A stretch of 64,000 nucleotides of DNA from Merluccius polli (GCA_030340625.1 JAOPHQ010001141.1:1-64000), one strand, 5' to 3'; shown: positions 1 to 16,600, counted from the stretch's first letter. The notes: generated by a model not told the origin, from the sequence alone. Made by a program: numbers and translations.

Positions 1-314
1 TGTGAGGATAGTAGTCAGGGTGGTCCTGAAGTCAACTGTACCAACCTTTGTCCTGAACTTATGGAGCAAAGTGATGTTATTGTACAGTAAATATGGAGTA
101 TAAGGCATTTTTTCCTGTTCAAAACCAAATATCAAAAGATGCAACTTTGAGGCTTAATTTCTCCAAAATGATACAGTAAAAATGTTTGATATTGAGTGAG
201 GAAGTAGCCAGGGTGGTCCTGAAGTCAACTGTACCAACCATTGCCTGAACTTATGGACCAAAGTGTTGTTATTGTACAGTAAAAATGGAGCATAAGTCAT
301 TTTTCCTGTTTAAA

Positions 315-317
<3 letters not shown>
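1..317. repeat. Tandem repeat, unit about 196 bp
   Basis: Two copies of one unit lie head to tail. The motif GTGGTCCTGAAGTCAACTG occurs near 20 and again near 213, and the text after it (a shared ACTTATGGA, then TTATTGTACAGTAAA) is also repeated. The second copy is cut off by the CA microsatellite at 318. The array may continue to the left of the window. Confidence 0.8.

Positions 318-389
<72 letters not shown>
318..389. repeat. (CA)n microsatellite
   Basis: About 36 uninterrupted CA units. Reading frames through it encode only alternating Cys-Val or Thr-His and are not genes. Confidence 0.97.
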
Positions 390-392
<3 letters not shown>

Positions 393-587
393 CGGAAACT
401 AGCGCTTGAGCATTCGCCGTAAGTTCCATGATACGGGCGCAGTTAAAATGTTTGTGCGGCTGACTTGACTCCGCGAAGACGAACGACGGCTCATTTGACC
501 GCAGTCCCAGAACTGGCACAACTGACAACAAAACAAAACACAATGCAACACACAACCCAAACCACTCAAATGTCCCAGGGTCGCTAC

Positions 588-3381
<2,794 letters not shown>

Positions 3382-3383
3382 AA

Positions 3384-3473
<90 letters not shown>
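3382..3473. repeat. (AAT)n followed by (AT)n microsatellite
   Basis: About 17 AAT triplets (3382–3433) pass through a short AAGT break into roughly 18 TA units. Confidence 0.95.
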
Positions 3474-3477
<4 letters not shown>

Positions 3478-4079
3478 AAATAGCCATTGTTTCGGCAAGA
3501 TCAAATTCATCGGTCAGTAGATGCAAGTTATGAAAGAAAAATGCTGCTCTGCTCTGGCCACCTTTTTGGAAGCAGCATGGGAATATTATATGTTAGTGGC
3601 ACATTTTTTGGGTCATTGTTTAGTAATGAATCATGAAAGAATTTGTCAATATGGGGAGACATTGTTGTGTTCGAAACTGCCACAGCTTTTCTCATGCGAA
3701 ACAACGTTTTCTTTAGTCCAGGTTACAGATTAGACATTTTGTCTATCAATGGACGCAGACTATGCCATCTCGATAATAAACTACGTTTTACGTTGGACAT
3801 TTGCGAGACATTCAAGAAGTAATTCTATATAACCTTTAAACAAACATGTATTCACACATTTCTTTGGACCACAAAATCATGTCACAGTGTTTTGTGCATG
3901 TCCCCCCTAATTTGGTCATATCCTTCCATCCAGAATATTTTTCTAGTACATTTATAGATTTTACTTTGGAAAAAAAGAGTTATTGACATCAAACCTCTTC
4001 TAGTTAGGCTATATAGATTGGAAAATCTATAAATGCACAATAATCCTAATGGGAGGTGATGGTATGTGGCAGGATTTGT

Positions 4080-4640
4080 CAAGTGACGTCTCTTACGACG
4101 TCATCGGAACCCTCCACCGATTACAGAATAGTTCACTGGGGAATGATGAATGGATATTGGAAAGCCTGTGTCCAAATGGCCAGCTATTGTATAGCCTGAT
4201 ATAGGATGGTAAATGGTAAATGGATATTATAGCCTACATGTATCTGATAGCAAAGTCTAGTAGTGTATCTACTAGATTACAACCAATCCGTCGTTTTAAA
4301 TACTCTGATCCATAACTGTCTTGTTTTTATTAAAAGGAGTGAACCCCATGGTATGTTAAACAATTTCTATGGCTTTTTGCGATTAGCGCAGTTAACGGCA
4401 CAACAAATCCTTGCCATCTTGACGGTTGTCCATCTGTTGTCTACGCTTTCTGCCCCCTGGCTGCGCACGCACATCTGCTGTGACGTCGCCCAGAAACCGT
4501 CCATTGGTAGATCATAACATTAGGTCACCGTCGCCGCACCAGAGGCCGTGCTGGTTCGTCCCAATGGGATTGGGATTGGTATTCGGTGTAATGATCGGAC
4601 CGTCCGTCTTTCCTTTCACAGGTCACACACTGGAGCTGCG
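4080..4640 (+). promoter_or_regulatory. Probable rnf34 promoter and 5' UTR
   Basis: The stretch just upstream of the rnf34 start codon is richer in CG than its surroundings. It holds CRE-like TGACGTC cores near 4084, 4097 (reverse) and 4481, and CCAAT/ATTGG boxes near 4501, 4560 and 4575. No TATA box is placed convincingly, as expected for a housekeeping promoter. The transcription start is not visible, so the extent is inferred from gene position and motif density. Confidence 0.45.
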
Positions 4641-7600
4641 ATGAAGGTTTGGTTCTGTAATTATTGTGATTCTCCATCCTTGTGATTTCAAACACTGCTA
4701 CGAGTCGAGAGTTGTCCTCCTGTTAGCTAGCGCTAGCTAACAGCTGCTCTCGGAGCTTCCCTTTATGTTTTGTAGGTAGGCTGGTTTAGCTGACGTTAGG
4801 ATTAGTACACAACTACTAGCTTAACACACAGACGTAGCTAAACACTGCTTAATAGAAATATACCATTGTATGTGTTCATGCAAATACACTGATTATTAAA
4901 ATATAGAGCTTATTGGAAAATTGGTGGTTTGCCATTTGCCACCAACACCAACCTGCTAGTATCAGCTACTAGCAGGTATCTATGGAGTATGTAGTAGTAT
5001 GCAGTTGCATGAATCTTGTTAATCATGTTTTTTTGTTAATGCAAATGATCGCACACTAGCTTAAGAAATAATGTCCCAACAGACTACGCTTTGTAAAGGC
5101 ATTTGTTTAAACGATATTGGTCTTGATGTGTCTAGGGGCTGTTTATGTCTTGCAAAATGCTTCTGCATGTGATCATCCTCTCCACTAGGTAAATGCCAAC
5201 AGTATTTTCAGTAAATATGTGCATGCAGTCGTCTGTGCCGGTTATCGTCAGGACGATGGATGGGCCTATTCATATTTCAGATAGTGCTGCTGTTTTGGAT
5301 CTGCACGAATCAGACTGCGTGAAGCCCGAAGGGACTGGAGCAAGCAAGCCCATGAATCCCTGTATGTTTTGTGTACGCCAGGCAGGGGCCTCGTCCATGT
5401 GGGCTTCATGTTGTGGTCTGCTGAATGAAGTCATGGGCACAGGGGCAGTGAGAGGCCAGCAACCAGGCTTTGGAGCTGGTGCTGGACCCTTTCGTTTCGC
5501 CCCCAGTGCGGGGTACTCGACGTATCCGCCAACGACGTCGGGAAGCCCAAGTCTTGTATGCAAAGCCTGTGGCCAGGCCTTTTCAGTCTTCAGACGCAAG
5601 GTAAGTTGGCAGAACAATTACAGGTGATGGCACGCCTTATTAAGACGTCAGTGTTTGACGAGGCATTAATGAATATACGTATATCATATTTATTGTAATT
5701 GCATTTCATACATTTGTTGTACCTTGGTGATCAGAACCCCTTATTGAGAACACATTCAGAGTGTCCTGGAAGATACAAATATAATATACAAATACAGCAA
5801 AACCCCACAGGGCATAATGTAGAAGAAAAGATTACCATCCATCCCTCCGGCAAATCCATTGATCCACCCAGCCAGCCTTAAATCTAATTTATCTAAGGCA
5901 TCTGTGAAGATGTATTAGTCTATGACCCATGTCTCAAAGTATTATTGAGCATAGTTCTCTTATAGGTATAGAAAATGGCAGTTTTATTATTTGGCTTTTC
6001 TGCGTCCTGATTTAATCTGAATCTGATCTCTAATGGATTTGTGACGAGAACTATTACATCAGTCCAGTACTGGAGAGGATAACTTGAATCCTCAAACAAA
6101 AGGAAACGCTTGTTAGTGATGATGGTCGGCCACTGTAAGGAGATGCAGAAGCACCACACTCTGGTCTTAGTATCAGTGGAGTGGTCCTGCTGTTCATACA
6201 GCCTGGTGCTTTCAATGTATCAACTCTGAGCTCCAGACCTCCTTTATCTATCAACCCACCTACCGCTAGCATGCAGACAAACCCCCTCCCATGGCATGCA
6301 TGCAGTTCCTATGATGTTTGTCACTTAAAGGACATCTCTGTCCTCCTGTCTCCACCTCTCACGAAGAAAGAGCAGATTGGATAAATTCTGCGACAGTGTG
6401 ATGAAATTGATATGCTTCCCCAGTACTTGCCTTGTGTTCTCATAGAGGGACTATGACCATGTTTTTAGCTTGGTGATGTAGATTAAGTTCATGGAGGAAC
6501 TGCATCGGTTAGTTCATACACTATTTACCTCAATAGGTTCAGTGTATTTTTTTTCTCTCTCTCCCATATGCATGCACACCAGCATATCTGCAGCGACTGC
6601 AAGAAGTGCTTCTGCTCGCTCTGCTCGCTGCTTCAGGAGAACCTGCGCGTCTGTGCCACATGCAACCTGCTGAAGGCGACGGCGTTCCAGCGACCGCAGC
6701 TGATGCGGCTGCGGGTGAAGGACCTGCGGCAGTACCTGCTGCTGCGCAACATCCCCACTGACACCTGCCGCGAGAAGGAGGACCTGGTGGACCTGGTGCT
6801 GTGCCACAGGGGCCCCGAAGGAGAAGACATCCATCAAGATGATGATGATGATGATGATGACGAGGATGACCACGAAGACCGCGACACTGCCAGCCTCAAC
6901 CCCCGCTCCCTGTACACGCCGCCGGCCTTGGTCGCCCAGTCCGCTTCGGAGCTGTCGGCCCTCGCTGCCCTCCCTCATGAAGAGCCGCTCAACAGGAGTG
7001 ACAGCTCCGACAGCAACCAGGTAACCACAGACTATTGTCTGCATTGCAGGCAAAATACATATGAAACAGTGGGAGTTGCTGGTGTTGGCAGAAATAACAA
7101 TTAGTTTTTTCAGCTTTTTATACAATCATTAAAGGCACAATGAGTAGAGAGCTATGGTGTAATTTCTTAGAAAAGCCATAGCCATCTGTCGGCTATTAGT
7201 GAAATGGGCTGTGAGAATATCTGTTTGGAGTTGACTAAGTCTGCCTCTGCATGAGCCAATTTAGATTTTAGCTCCCGTCCCGACACATTTCTGGGCAATC
7301 AGATGGATAGATAGATAGCTATCTAACATTTTTGGCCATATCGCCCCCAGCCCTAACGGAATCTCTTCCCATATTGGTTTGGGGAATCCATCTTGCTTGT
7401 CAATCACAGGGGCGTAAATGCAACACTTCTCAATGGTGCAGAAATGTAGGAGGGAGGGAGCAGAGAGGGAAGAGACTTTTTCTGGGGGGTTTTAGCTTCA
7501 AAATCTTGCTCTCTTTTGCTCTCTCTTTACAACTCTCAAATCTTACCTACAGCAGCTTTAAATTGGTCAGTGTGTTTATTCACTGCACACAATGCCTTAA

Positions 7601-10600
7601 CATCAGGATGTTTTATTTACACAATCTTGTTTCTATTTGAAAGGTTTATTCCATCACAGTTAATGGGAATAATAACAGTATTGATCTCACTCTTCATAGA
7701 CGATTCAAAATATGAACTCGTCAATAGGCTAAGTAGCGAGTGGTGATTGGATCTCTTCAAAGTTGTGTGTCACAGAAGAGAAGAGCAGAGAGTAGAGTAG
7801 GAGAAGTATGGGAACTACTATAAATATTTGTTCTTGTACCTGTGCCCACTTATGGAGCTCCCCTTCGCTAAGCTCTTTTATGAATGGTAAGCATTTTAGC
7901 TCTCAGGGTGTCCATGACCTAATCCTAATCCTAGGAACAGTCTTGTTTTTTTATGCTGCACACAAATATATAGATGTGTTGTTTTTCATTGTGGTGCAGC
8001 CAGCAATACAAACTGCACACTCATGGTTGCGTGTGCTTGTTTTTGATTGTGGTGCAACATTACATACTTCACACTTGCTTCAGTAGTGGTCGACCGATTA
8101 CTCGGGCCGATTCAAGGCATTTTGAGAAATCGGCCGATGCCTGTGCACAAGAGGCCGATTTAAAAAGAAAATGTCTGCAGAGCAGTGCAGACCTGAGATA
8201 CCGCCTACCGTTGGTACATGCGTATCAACGGTAGGCAACAGCAACACTGACTGAGCTCCTCTTCTTGGCGGGGAAGGACTGCCCACACATGGACCTACTG
8301 GTAACTGTTGAGGACGCTGTTAAAGGTCTCATTCCGCGAGAAACAGTTTAATACTTGTTTTTGTTGAAATACTATAGGTCTCACCGAGTTGCATGTGCGT
8401 GCTGCGCGTGAAAACGTTCTTCTACCCCCATTGCCTGTATTTGGCAATGAAAGAACAGAGAAAAAAACACTGAGAAAAATCAGCGGATGAGAAAAGCCCC
8501 ACGGATTGACGTCAGTCCGTGAATTAGGTATTCATGGCCTCGCCTCCGCTACCACCCACCGAAAGTCAGGAAGTAGCAGCACAGTCGCGATTCTCGACTC
8601 GTCTCGCACTAGTTGAATATGGAGCGGAAAAATCCTCACTGCGCACTGGAGGTAGCGTCACAGTGCTGTTAGCCAACCAGAGGCGAGTTCATTAGCATGT
8701 CATGCATATTCATGATGACAGGCGAAATCGTGTCGTTCGCCCCCCCCCCCCCCACCTCCCCCACCAAACTAAAACAGCATGAAACAGGCGCGGCAGAGCA
8801 TTTTTTTAAACAAAACCGGTACTGAGGGTATTTATTAACACTAGAGACCACCGCAAAATTAATGAAAAAACGATGAGATGAGACCTTTAAGAGTTCACCT
8901 GGACCCCACTTAGCATCCTTCCTCTCAAGACCAACCTGTTCAGAAATCAGAATTCACCTGGACCCCGCTTAGCGTCCTTCCTCTCAAGACCCACCTGTTC
9001 AGAGTTCACCTGGACCCCGCTTAGCATCCTTCCTCTCAAGACCCACCTTTTCAGAGTTCACCTGGACCCCGCTTAGCATCCTTCCTCTACTACCCCTCCC
9101 CCTCCCACTAATAAGAAAAACAAAAAACAAAACTTTGCAATCATTCTATGTTTGTTTTTCCTTTACTTTGATGTTGATGATCTCTTTTGTATACTAGCAA
9201 TCGGTTAACTTAGCAATTAGGGTGTGCTTGAAACTCATTCTTGTGAAATCTTACTCTACTGATAGCGGTTTAGTGTTGCACTTTCTCCTAACAAATGTAC
9301 TTATTGTAAGTCGCTTTGGACAAAAGTGTCTGCTAAATGTAAATGTAAAGCCTTCAACCAGCTAAACTAGTAAGCTTAGCTTACAGGTTTTTGGAAAAAC
9401 TAATGTTATTGTTTAGCCTCCACTCCTACTCCCGATGAGCCGCGGTCGTAAAACTATCAGATTTGTCATTTGGGATGGTTGTGGGATGGTAAGCAAGTGT
9501 AACTGTGAAGCCTTTTATTGTTGGTGAGCCTGTGGTCTGCTGTTGTTAAGCACATTACATAACTTAAAGCTTGGATGAATGGAGATAGATGGATAGATAG
9601 ATGAGATGGATAAAGCGAGAGAGACTGGCTCTTAAAAGTGCCTTTGGGTTCGTTGTTCAGGGTATCAAGGATGAGGTGAGGGTTGGGATGGTGAAGGATC
9701 TGTAAAGCAGTAATTTAGTCAATGCATGATGTCTGATGAAGCTCTATCTATATGTTGCCATACATAGTGTTTCTAATAATTTCTAATCAACTATTCTTTA
9801 GTGCATTAATCATGTAAACCAGTGACAGGTGACCGCTGAATTGTTGTGCATTTGATAAATACACTTGAATGTCGAATAGAGCTATCCACTAGATATAGAA
9901 TAAAACATGGCTTTGAAATATAGCTAGTTGCGAATGCTAGCTTGTAATACAAGCAATTATGTGTTACAAGCAATTACGATTGCTAAATAATAATCTAAAT
10001 GACAACATGTGTTACGATTGCTAAATAATAATCTAAATGACAACATGTGTTACGATTGCTAAATAATAATCTAAATGAACATGTGTTACGATTGCTAAAT
10101 AATAATCTAAATGACGTGTTAGGATTGCTAAATAATAAGTGTGTGTGGCTTGCTTTTGCGTTTACCAGTTAGCCATGATAAAAAATATGCATGCAATAAC
10201 AGTAACACAGTCCTTCATTAACAAGTCACTATTGCAAAATAATATATACAATAATAATCTAAATCACAACGATCATGTGACCAAACAGCGTTCATTTTAC
10301 CCATCTTACCAGGAGTGAGGAGCGGACGTGGGGAAAAAAAACTGCACAGTCCAGCCGATTTTTGGCTTGGGACCTACATGGATTTCTCTTACGTACTGGA
10401 TCTAGACTCCTCGCATATTGGTGTCAGTGATCAACCATAGGAATGGATGATAACGGCCTTCTGAGCCTAGTGGTAGGTAGAGTAGACGCCTACTGACCCA
10501 TTGTTATGGGAGTGATAACCACTGATAATGTTGATTCAATCGTGTGATAATGGTCGAAGCGGGTGTGCTTGAAGAGGTGGGTTTGAAGGGCCTGTTTGAA

Positions 10601-13600
10601 TGATGGCAGGGTGTTCGCCTGTCAGATGTGGTTGGGGAGAGTGTTCCAGAGAGAGGGTGCGGCAACCGAAAAGGCCCTCTTGCCCCAGGACCAGAGCTTG
10701 GTCCTGGGGGTTTTGAGAGTGGTTGTGTTTGAGCGCACATCCATCCTCTCCTCTCGTCCTCCCTCGCGCATTCAATGACATGCCTAATTATCCACCGCCA
10801 GCTTGGGTTTCAAAGCAGAAACAGATTCATACGGAAATTCAATTTTTTTTATTTCACGTATGTTCTGATATGGCCATGTGCGTTGGGCTTAACATCTAGA
10901 AACCCTGTCTGAATTGGAGCCAGCAGAGACTGCTGCTGCAGAATCACGTTTTTATCAACTGAATGTTTTTTCCTTTTCATTTCTGAAGCGGTTCAATTCG
11001 TTAAAACAAATGCGTTATTTTGATAACGCAAAGGACAAAACTACAGTATCACGTAGGATTGCTGCGTGGACATGGCTTTCAGAAGAGGAAGAGAAGCCTA
11101 CTTCCAATAATCACAAAGCAAATAGGTGGTTTGAGCATTGTGCCGTGTCTTGCACGGCAGGAGGAGCGCTATTCACCAAAAGAGAAATCACACAGGTGCT
11201 ATTGTGGGTGACGGATCGCCGGAAAGGGAAAAAGGTCGCTACCGGTTCTATTCATGTTTATTAAATTACCAACCTGTTATTATTAGTAGGTAGAGCTTTT
11301 TAGTGTATTTTGCCTTTGTTTAAATGAAACAGCTATACGGTCATTATTAAAACCCTTCTTTATTAAAACCATTAACCATTAGCAGTGTTGGGACAGGCTT
11401 CTGTTATTTTATGAACTGTTAAAAATGGTATAGATTAATATGTTTAAGTGATTTCTGATTTTTGCCGTCATGAACGAATAATCAAATAACCGATTATTCT
11501 GTCACATCCCTAGTGTCTTTTTGGAAACATCCATAATAATAATAATCCAACAATTAATGTCTGTTGAAAACTGTAGGTCTGTACCCTAAAAATCGAGTAG
11601 TCAAATGGGACAGTCCACGGTGGGTATAGTAGTGTTAAATTAAAACTGAACTAATGGGACAGTCAGCGGTGGCTCTAGTGGTGTTAGATTAAAACAGAAA
11701 AGCTGAAGCAATGGTGGGAAAATAGAGAGGTGATCCCCAGTCAGATTCCAACAGACCCATGGCGAAATGGACTGCTGATTGTGTCTTGCTTCCGGCTTTA
11801 AATTGCTTTATTACGGAGCATGAATATTTGTTTATTATACATCCTGTATTGTTAACATTGATTCTCTTCTAATAAGGGGTGTTATGATTCGATAAATGAG
11901 CTTTCGATTTCGATCATCTAAATCAAAAGCAGGATCGACAGTGTTTGTGGGGCTGTCATCTAGTGGCTCGGCTTTTGGTTTTTGTGTTAAACAGTTATTT
12001 CACCAATTTGGTGAAATACATTTTTGTTATATTTTAAATAAATTATAAAAAATTTACCATATGGCCTTAGTGTGGTACGTTCCTAAAGAAATATAGTGGT
12101 TATATCACGCATACCATGTAGCCTATCTTTTTAAGGATTTGAAGTTGTCAGGGCATAAAACCAATATCTATGGCTATCAAAAGTCAAATCAAATCATGGG
12201 TTCTGAGAATCGTGACACCCCTACTTTTAATGTTATGGTTTGATTTAGCCTATAGATCTATCGCGCCCACCACTTCAACTTGTTTTCGTAAACCGGTTGT
12301 AAAGCTGGACCTTAAAAAAAAAAAAAAGGTAAACCACCAATCGTCGAATATCCGATTAACCTGGTGAATAGGCTCTGTGCACAACTCGCGTGACGTACTT
12401 CCGTGTTCCCCGGTTGTCGGCAGAAGAGTTTCCGGTTTTCTTCCTGCTTCACTACAACAGCGGTGAATATGAATCAAAACGAACAAATGAGAGCTGTAAC
12501 TGTACGAAACAAGAAAAAAAATAACATGAGGGATGGATATAAGTTGCAGAAGGTTGTAGGGGGCTCAAATGAGCATTGTTGTGTGCCACTGTGTACTGGA
12601 TCGAGTCGGTATAACACCGAACTCAGCTTCCACCGGTTTCCTAAACATACTGGCCACCGTACACAGTGGCTTCACAAGATCCGCAGAACCGGGTTTACCA
12701 TTACTCCGCATACAAAGGTCTGCAGCCGTCATTTCACCAAGGACCAGATCCGCACCACTGCAAAAGGAAGACGGTTTTTAACTGCCAACGCCATACCAAC
12801 CTTGTTCGAGTGGAACGCTTACAGCAACAAGACGCGGGCCGCTGTTTGGGAGCGTCGCACTCGTCCGACATCGAGTCCGGAACCTGGCCCGGCGGAGACC
12901 GAGGAGGAGATTGTGGATATGGTCCCGATGCCCATAGACCACGATTACGTGGTCTATGGATTTATGATCTATGATCTATGGTCTATATCTATGATCTATG
13001 GTCTATATACATTTCTAATGTATATAGACCATAGGCCTATATACATATGGTCTATATACATTTCTAATGTATATAGACCATAGGCCTGTCAAAGTTACAT
13101 TTTCTGTTTTGAATGCTATTTTGTGCAAAGTAATGTACTTCATATGTGAACAAAATACTGCATGTTTTCAGCAGTTATTCACTCATGACAGATGCTAGTT
13201 TATGATGTCATAATCACTCAGCAGGTGTGCTACTTACTGGTGAGAAGCAAACAGTTTTTCACTGTCACTTTGTGGCCAGTATTTGAACCTTTTGGTGTTT
13301 TTTGCATACTATGTTATTTGTGTGATTGAAGTGTGTATAGATCGGCGAAGGTAATGTTAGGTAACCAGAATATGAATAAATGTATTGTTGATACTGCCCG
13401 GATGTCTGCTGAGTCTACTTCTCATTCAATGGACCCAAAAATCAACTCACTACATTCAATGTTGCATCATAAATTTATACCAGTAAATAAACATTTACAT
13501 TACATTTCATTAGAAATGTATATAGACCATAGATCATAGATCATAGATAGACCATAGATCATAAATCCATAGACCACGTAATCGTGGTCTATGGGCATCG

Positions 13601-16600
13601 GGACCATATCCACAATCTCCTCCTCGGTCTCCGCCGGGCCAGGTTCCGGACTCGATGTCGGACGAGTGCGGCGCTCCCAAACAGCGGCCCGCGTCTTGTT
13701 GCTGTAAGCGTTCCACTCGAACAAGGTTGGTATGGCGTTGGCAGTTAAAAACCGTCTTCCTTTTGCAGTGGTGCGGATCTGGTCCTTGGTGAAATGACGG
13801 CTGCAGACCTTTGTATGCGGAGTAATGGTAAACCCGGTTCTGCGGATCTTGTGAAGCCACTGTGTACGGTGGCCAGTATGTTTAGGAAACCGGTGGAAGC
13901 TGAGTTCGGTGTTATACCGACTCGATCCAGTACACAGTGGCACACAACAATGCTCATTTGAGCCCCCTACAACCTTCTGCAACTTATATCCATCCCTCAT
14001 GTTATTTTTTTCTTCTTTCGTACAGTTACAGCTCTCATTTGTTCGTTTTGATTCATATTCACCGCTGTTGTAGTGAAGCAGGAAGAAAACCGGAAACTCT
14101 TCTGCCGACAACCGGGGAAAACGGAAGTACGTCACGCGAGTTGTGCACAGAGCCTATCGGGAGTCGACTCGGGAAATCGGGTACAGCCCTAGAAAACGAT
14201 TAATGTTGCTGTTAGCCATGCACTGGCAGCCATATACCTTTGTGGACCAATCAGAGGCTGTGTTGCTGACTTGTCAACCAATCAGAGGCTGTGTTGCTGA
14301 CTGACCATATCAGAGAGCTTGAAATAACATGATAAACCCCGTCCTCCTATCAATAGATCGTTACTATTAGGGCAGCACCCAAAATAATGAGTAGAACGGT
14401 GTAAATGTAATGAATATTGTGTAGATAATATGTAGATTCTCCTTTGCACATTTGGATAGTATGGATAAGTGTGCGTGCAGGGCGCATTGAGCATGGATAT
14501 ATAGTTATTTCGTTGCCATAGAAATGGAATGGAAGTGATGTCAGAAGAAAGGCAGCCTCAATTAGCTGAAACGCACAGAGACACACAGTATCTGTGTTGA
14601 CAAGCTCTGCAAAGTCTGAAGTTATTTCTGTTTTTTCTACTAGAAGATGCTGCTATCTGCTGATAAATGCTGTTCAGTGCACTTTTTTTCACTCTTAAGG
14701 TTGTTTTTACAAAGTTTAGTTTTTTGATTACCTGTGTGGACATTTATTTAGTTGATTATTATTTGTTCTATTTAAGATAAGTGCACTGCAGACAGAGACA
14801 ATGCAGACAATTTCATTAATGTTAAATACATGTTCACTTAAGTTCAGTAATTGTGTTTCATTATTATTATTAAATTGTTGTATTTTATCAGATGCAGAAA
14901 ACATTAAACCAACATTATATCTGCATTATATATTGGCCATCGGCCGCCCTGGTCTCTAAATATTGGCATCGGCATCCACCATTGGAAAAACCCATATCGG
15001 TCAACCACTAATCTTAAGGTGCGTTTATTTTATGTTTGTGGTGCAGGACATGGGCGATTCCACGTCTGTCTCCCTCCTTAACTTGGACCCAAGCGAACAC
15101 ACACCTGAGGTGATTGATTGATTTTTATACTATGACTTTTAAGATCCACCTTGATGAAGAGGAAATTGAGAAGATTTGCATATCTAATACAATGCAGTTA
15201 CCTACCATTTAGTAGGTTCAGTACTACAGTAGTAGTACTTTACAGTACAGTAGGTTTATCCGGCTGCTCCATTGTATTTAAAGAAGGATTTATCCTCATT
15301 GTGTATATTGACCACTCCCCCCCCCCCCCCCCCCTCAGGTGAGCCCTCAGACGTGGCGACGGGCCAGGGCCTCACTGTCGGACCTTTCGGGCTCACGGGA
15401 CATCGAGGGCCTGTCGGTCAGGCAGCTGAAGGAGATCCTGGCCAGAAACTTTGTCAACTACTCTGGGTGCTGTGAGAAGTGGGAGCTTGTGGAGCGGGTC
15501 AGCCGTCTCTACCGAGAGACGGAGGAGAACAGGAAATCAAGTGGGTGCTGTCGTCTTCTCATCGTGTTGCTCAATGTTGTGGTTTAATGTTTGTTCAATG
15601 TTGTTGTTTTTTTTGGTTTTTTTCTTTTGTTATGACTTTGAGTGGACATATATAAGGGTTACCATTTAAAAACTATATTTTCTTAAACACTATTTGGTAA
15701 CACTTTATTTGAATGGGTGTGCATAAGACTGACATGATGCTGTCATAATCATGACATGACACCTGTCATGACACTTTATGAATGCTTATGACATGGTTTG
15801 AGATGTCTTTTGTTATGACAACTTGACAGGTTATGTTGTTTTGGTCTATGTCAAGTTATCATAACAAAGACATCTCAAACAATGTCAACTTGGCATTAAA
15901 AGTGACATAATTTACCGAATGACTCTTAATGACGACTGTCATAAGCATTCATAAAGTGTCATGACAGGTGTCATGTCATGATTATGACAGCATCATGTCA
16001 GTCTTATGCACACCCATTCAAATAAAGTGTTACCCACTATTTTAAATGTAATAAGAAAAGTAAGTAAAGACAATTTTACACACCACCACTATAATATCAA
16101 ACAGTTGCATTTATAAATTCCATGATTAGTCATATGTATCAATATATGATTAATATCCCAATGGTGTTATACTTTTGAATGATTTTAACAGCTGTCTTTT
16201 TCTTTTAGTGGAAAATGTGAGCACTGCTATCACTGCAGGTAAGAAGCAACTTGTATTGTACATATTTGGTGTGTGTTTGGTCGTTTCAAATTAACGTGCA
16301 CTATGGATACGACCTATAATTATATAAAAATGTAATTTTAATTTCCTTTAGAAACTTTCAAATAAAATATTTAATAAAGTCTAAAGTCCCTATTCTATTA
16401 AAATAAAAACATATATTTTAACCGTTGCAATAATGATGGCTTTTTATGATAGCTATTGTGGTCATTCCTACTGTCATCAATATAAGATACAATAGCACTT
16501 TATTAATCCAAGATGGGAAAGTACAGGACAGTAATAAGAATTAAAAGCTAAATACAAATGTAAATAAGAATAAAAGAACATGGTAGCATTGCTACAGTCG

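Larger units (their letters stand above)
12368..14157. mobile_element. THAP-bearing palindromic (foldback-like) element
   Basis: Two arms of about 650 bp (12368–13020 and 13508–14157) are inverse copies that I count as differing at only about four positions outside the CTAT-rich inner ends. A spacer of about 490 bp separates them. The outer tips are ATAGGCTCTGTGCACAACTC and its inverse. Each arm carries one THAP-domain frame pointing to the centre. The inner arm ends degenerate into repeats of GGTCTAT/GATCTAT. No target duplication is evident. It may be a foldback transposon, a P-element-like remnant duplicated tail to tail, or a local inverted duplication. Confidence 0.75.
8084..15010. mobile_element. 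Interrupted hAT-like element (outer shell of intron 3 insertions)
   Basis: The left end at 8084 reads TAGTGGTCGACCGAT and the right end at 15010 is its near inverse, ATCGGTCAACCACTA, with the ATTGGCATCGGCATCCACC body typical of a very common fish element before it. The rest of the interval is filled by other insertions: 8320–8890, 11875–12222 and the THAP palindrome 12368–14157. Flanking octamers (TGCTTCAG and ATCTTAAG) match only at 5 of 8 positions, so the two ends may come from separate copies. Confidence 0.5.

Noticed and set aside
10914..11264. 116-codon frame (MEPAETAAAESRFYQLNVF…) in rnf34 intron 3
   Set aside because: It lies in transposon-rich intron sequence, shows no motif I recognise and has no splice or start context. 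It might be a decayed transposase piece, but nothing supports that directly.
12569..12974. Other frames overlapping the THAP arms
   Set aside because: They are out-of-frame shadows of the THAP frame and lack the C2CH pattern.
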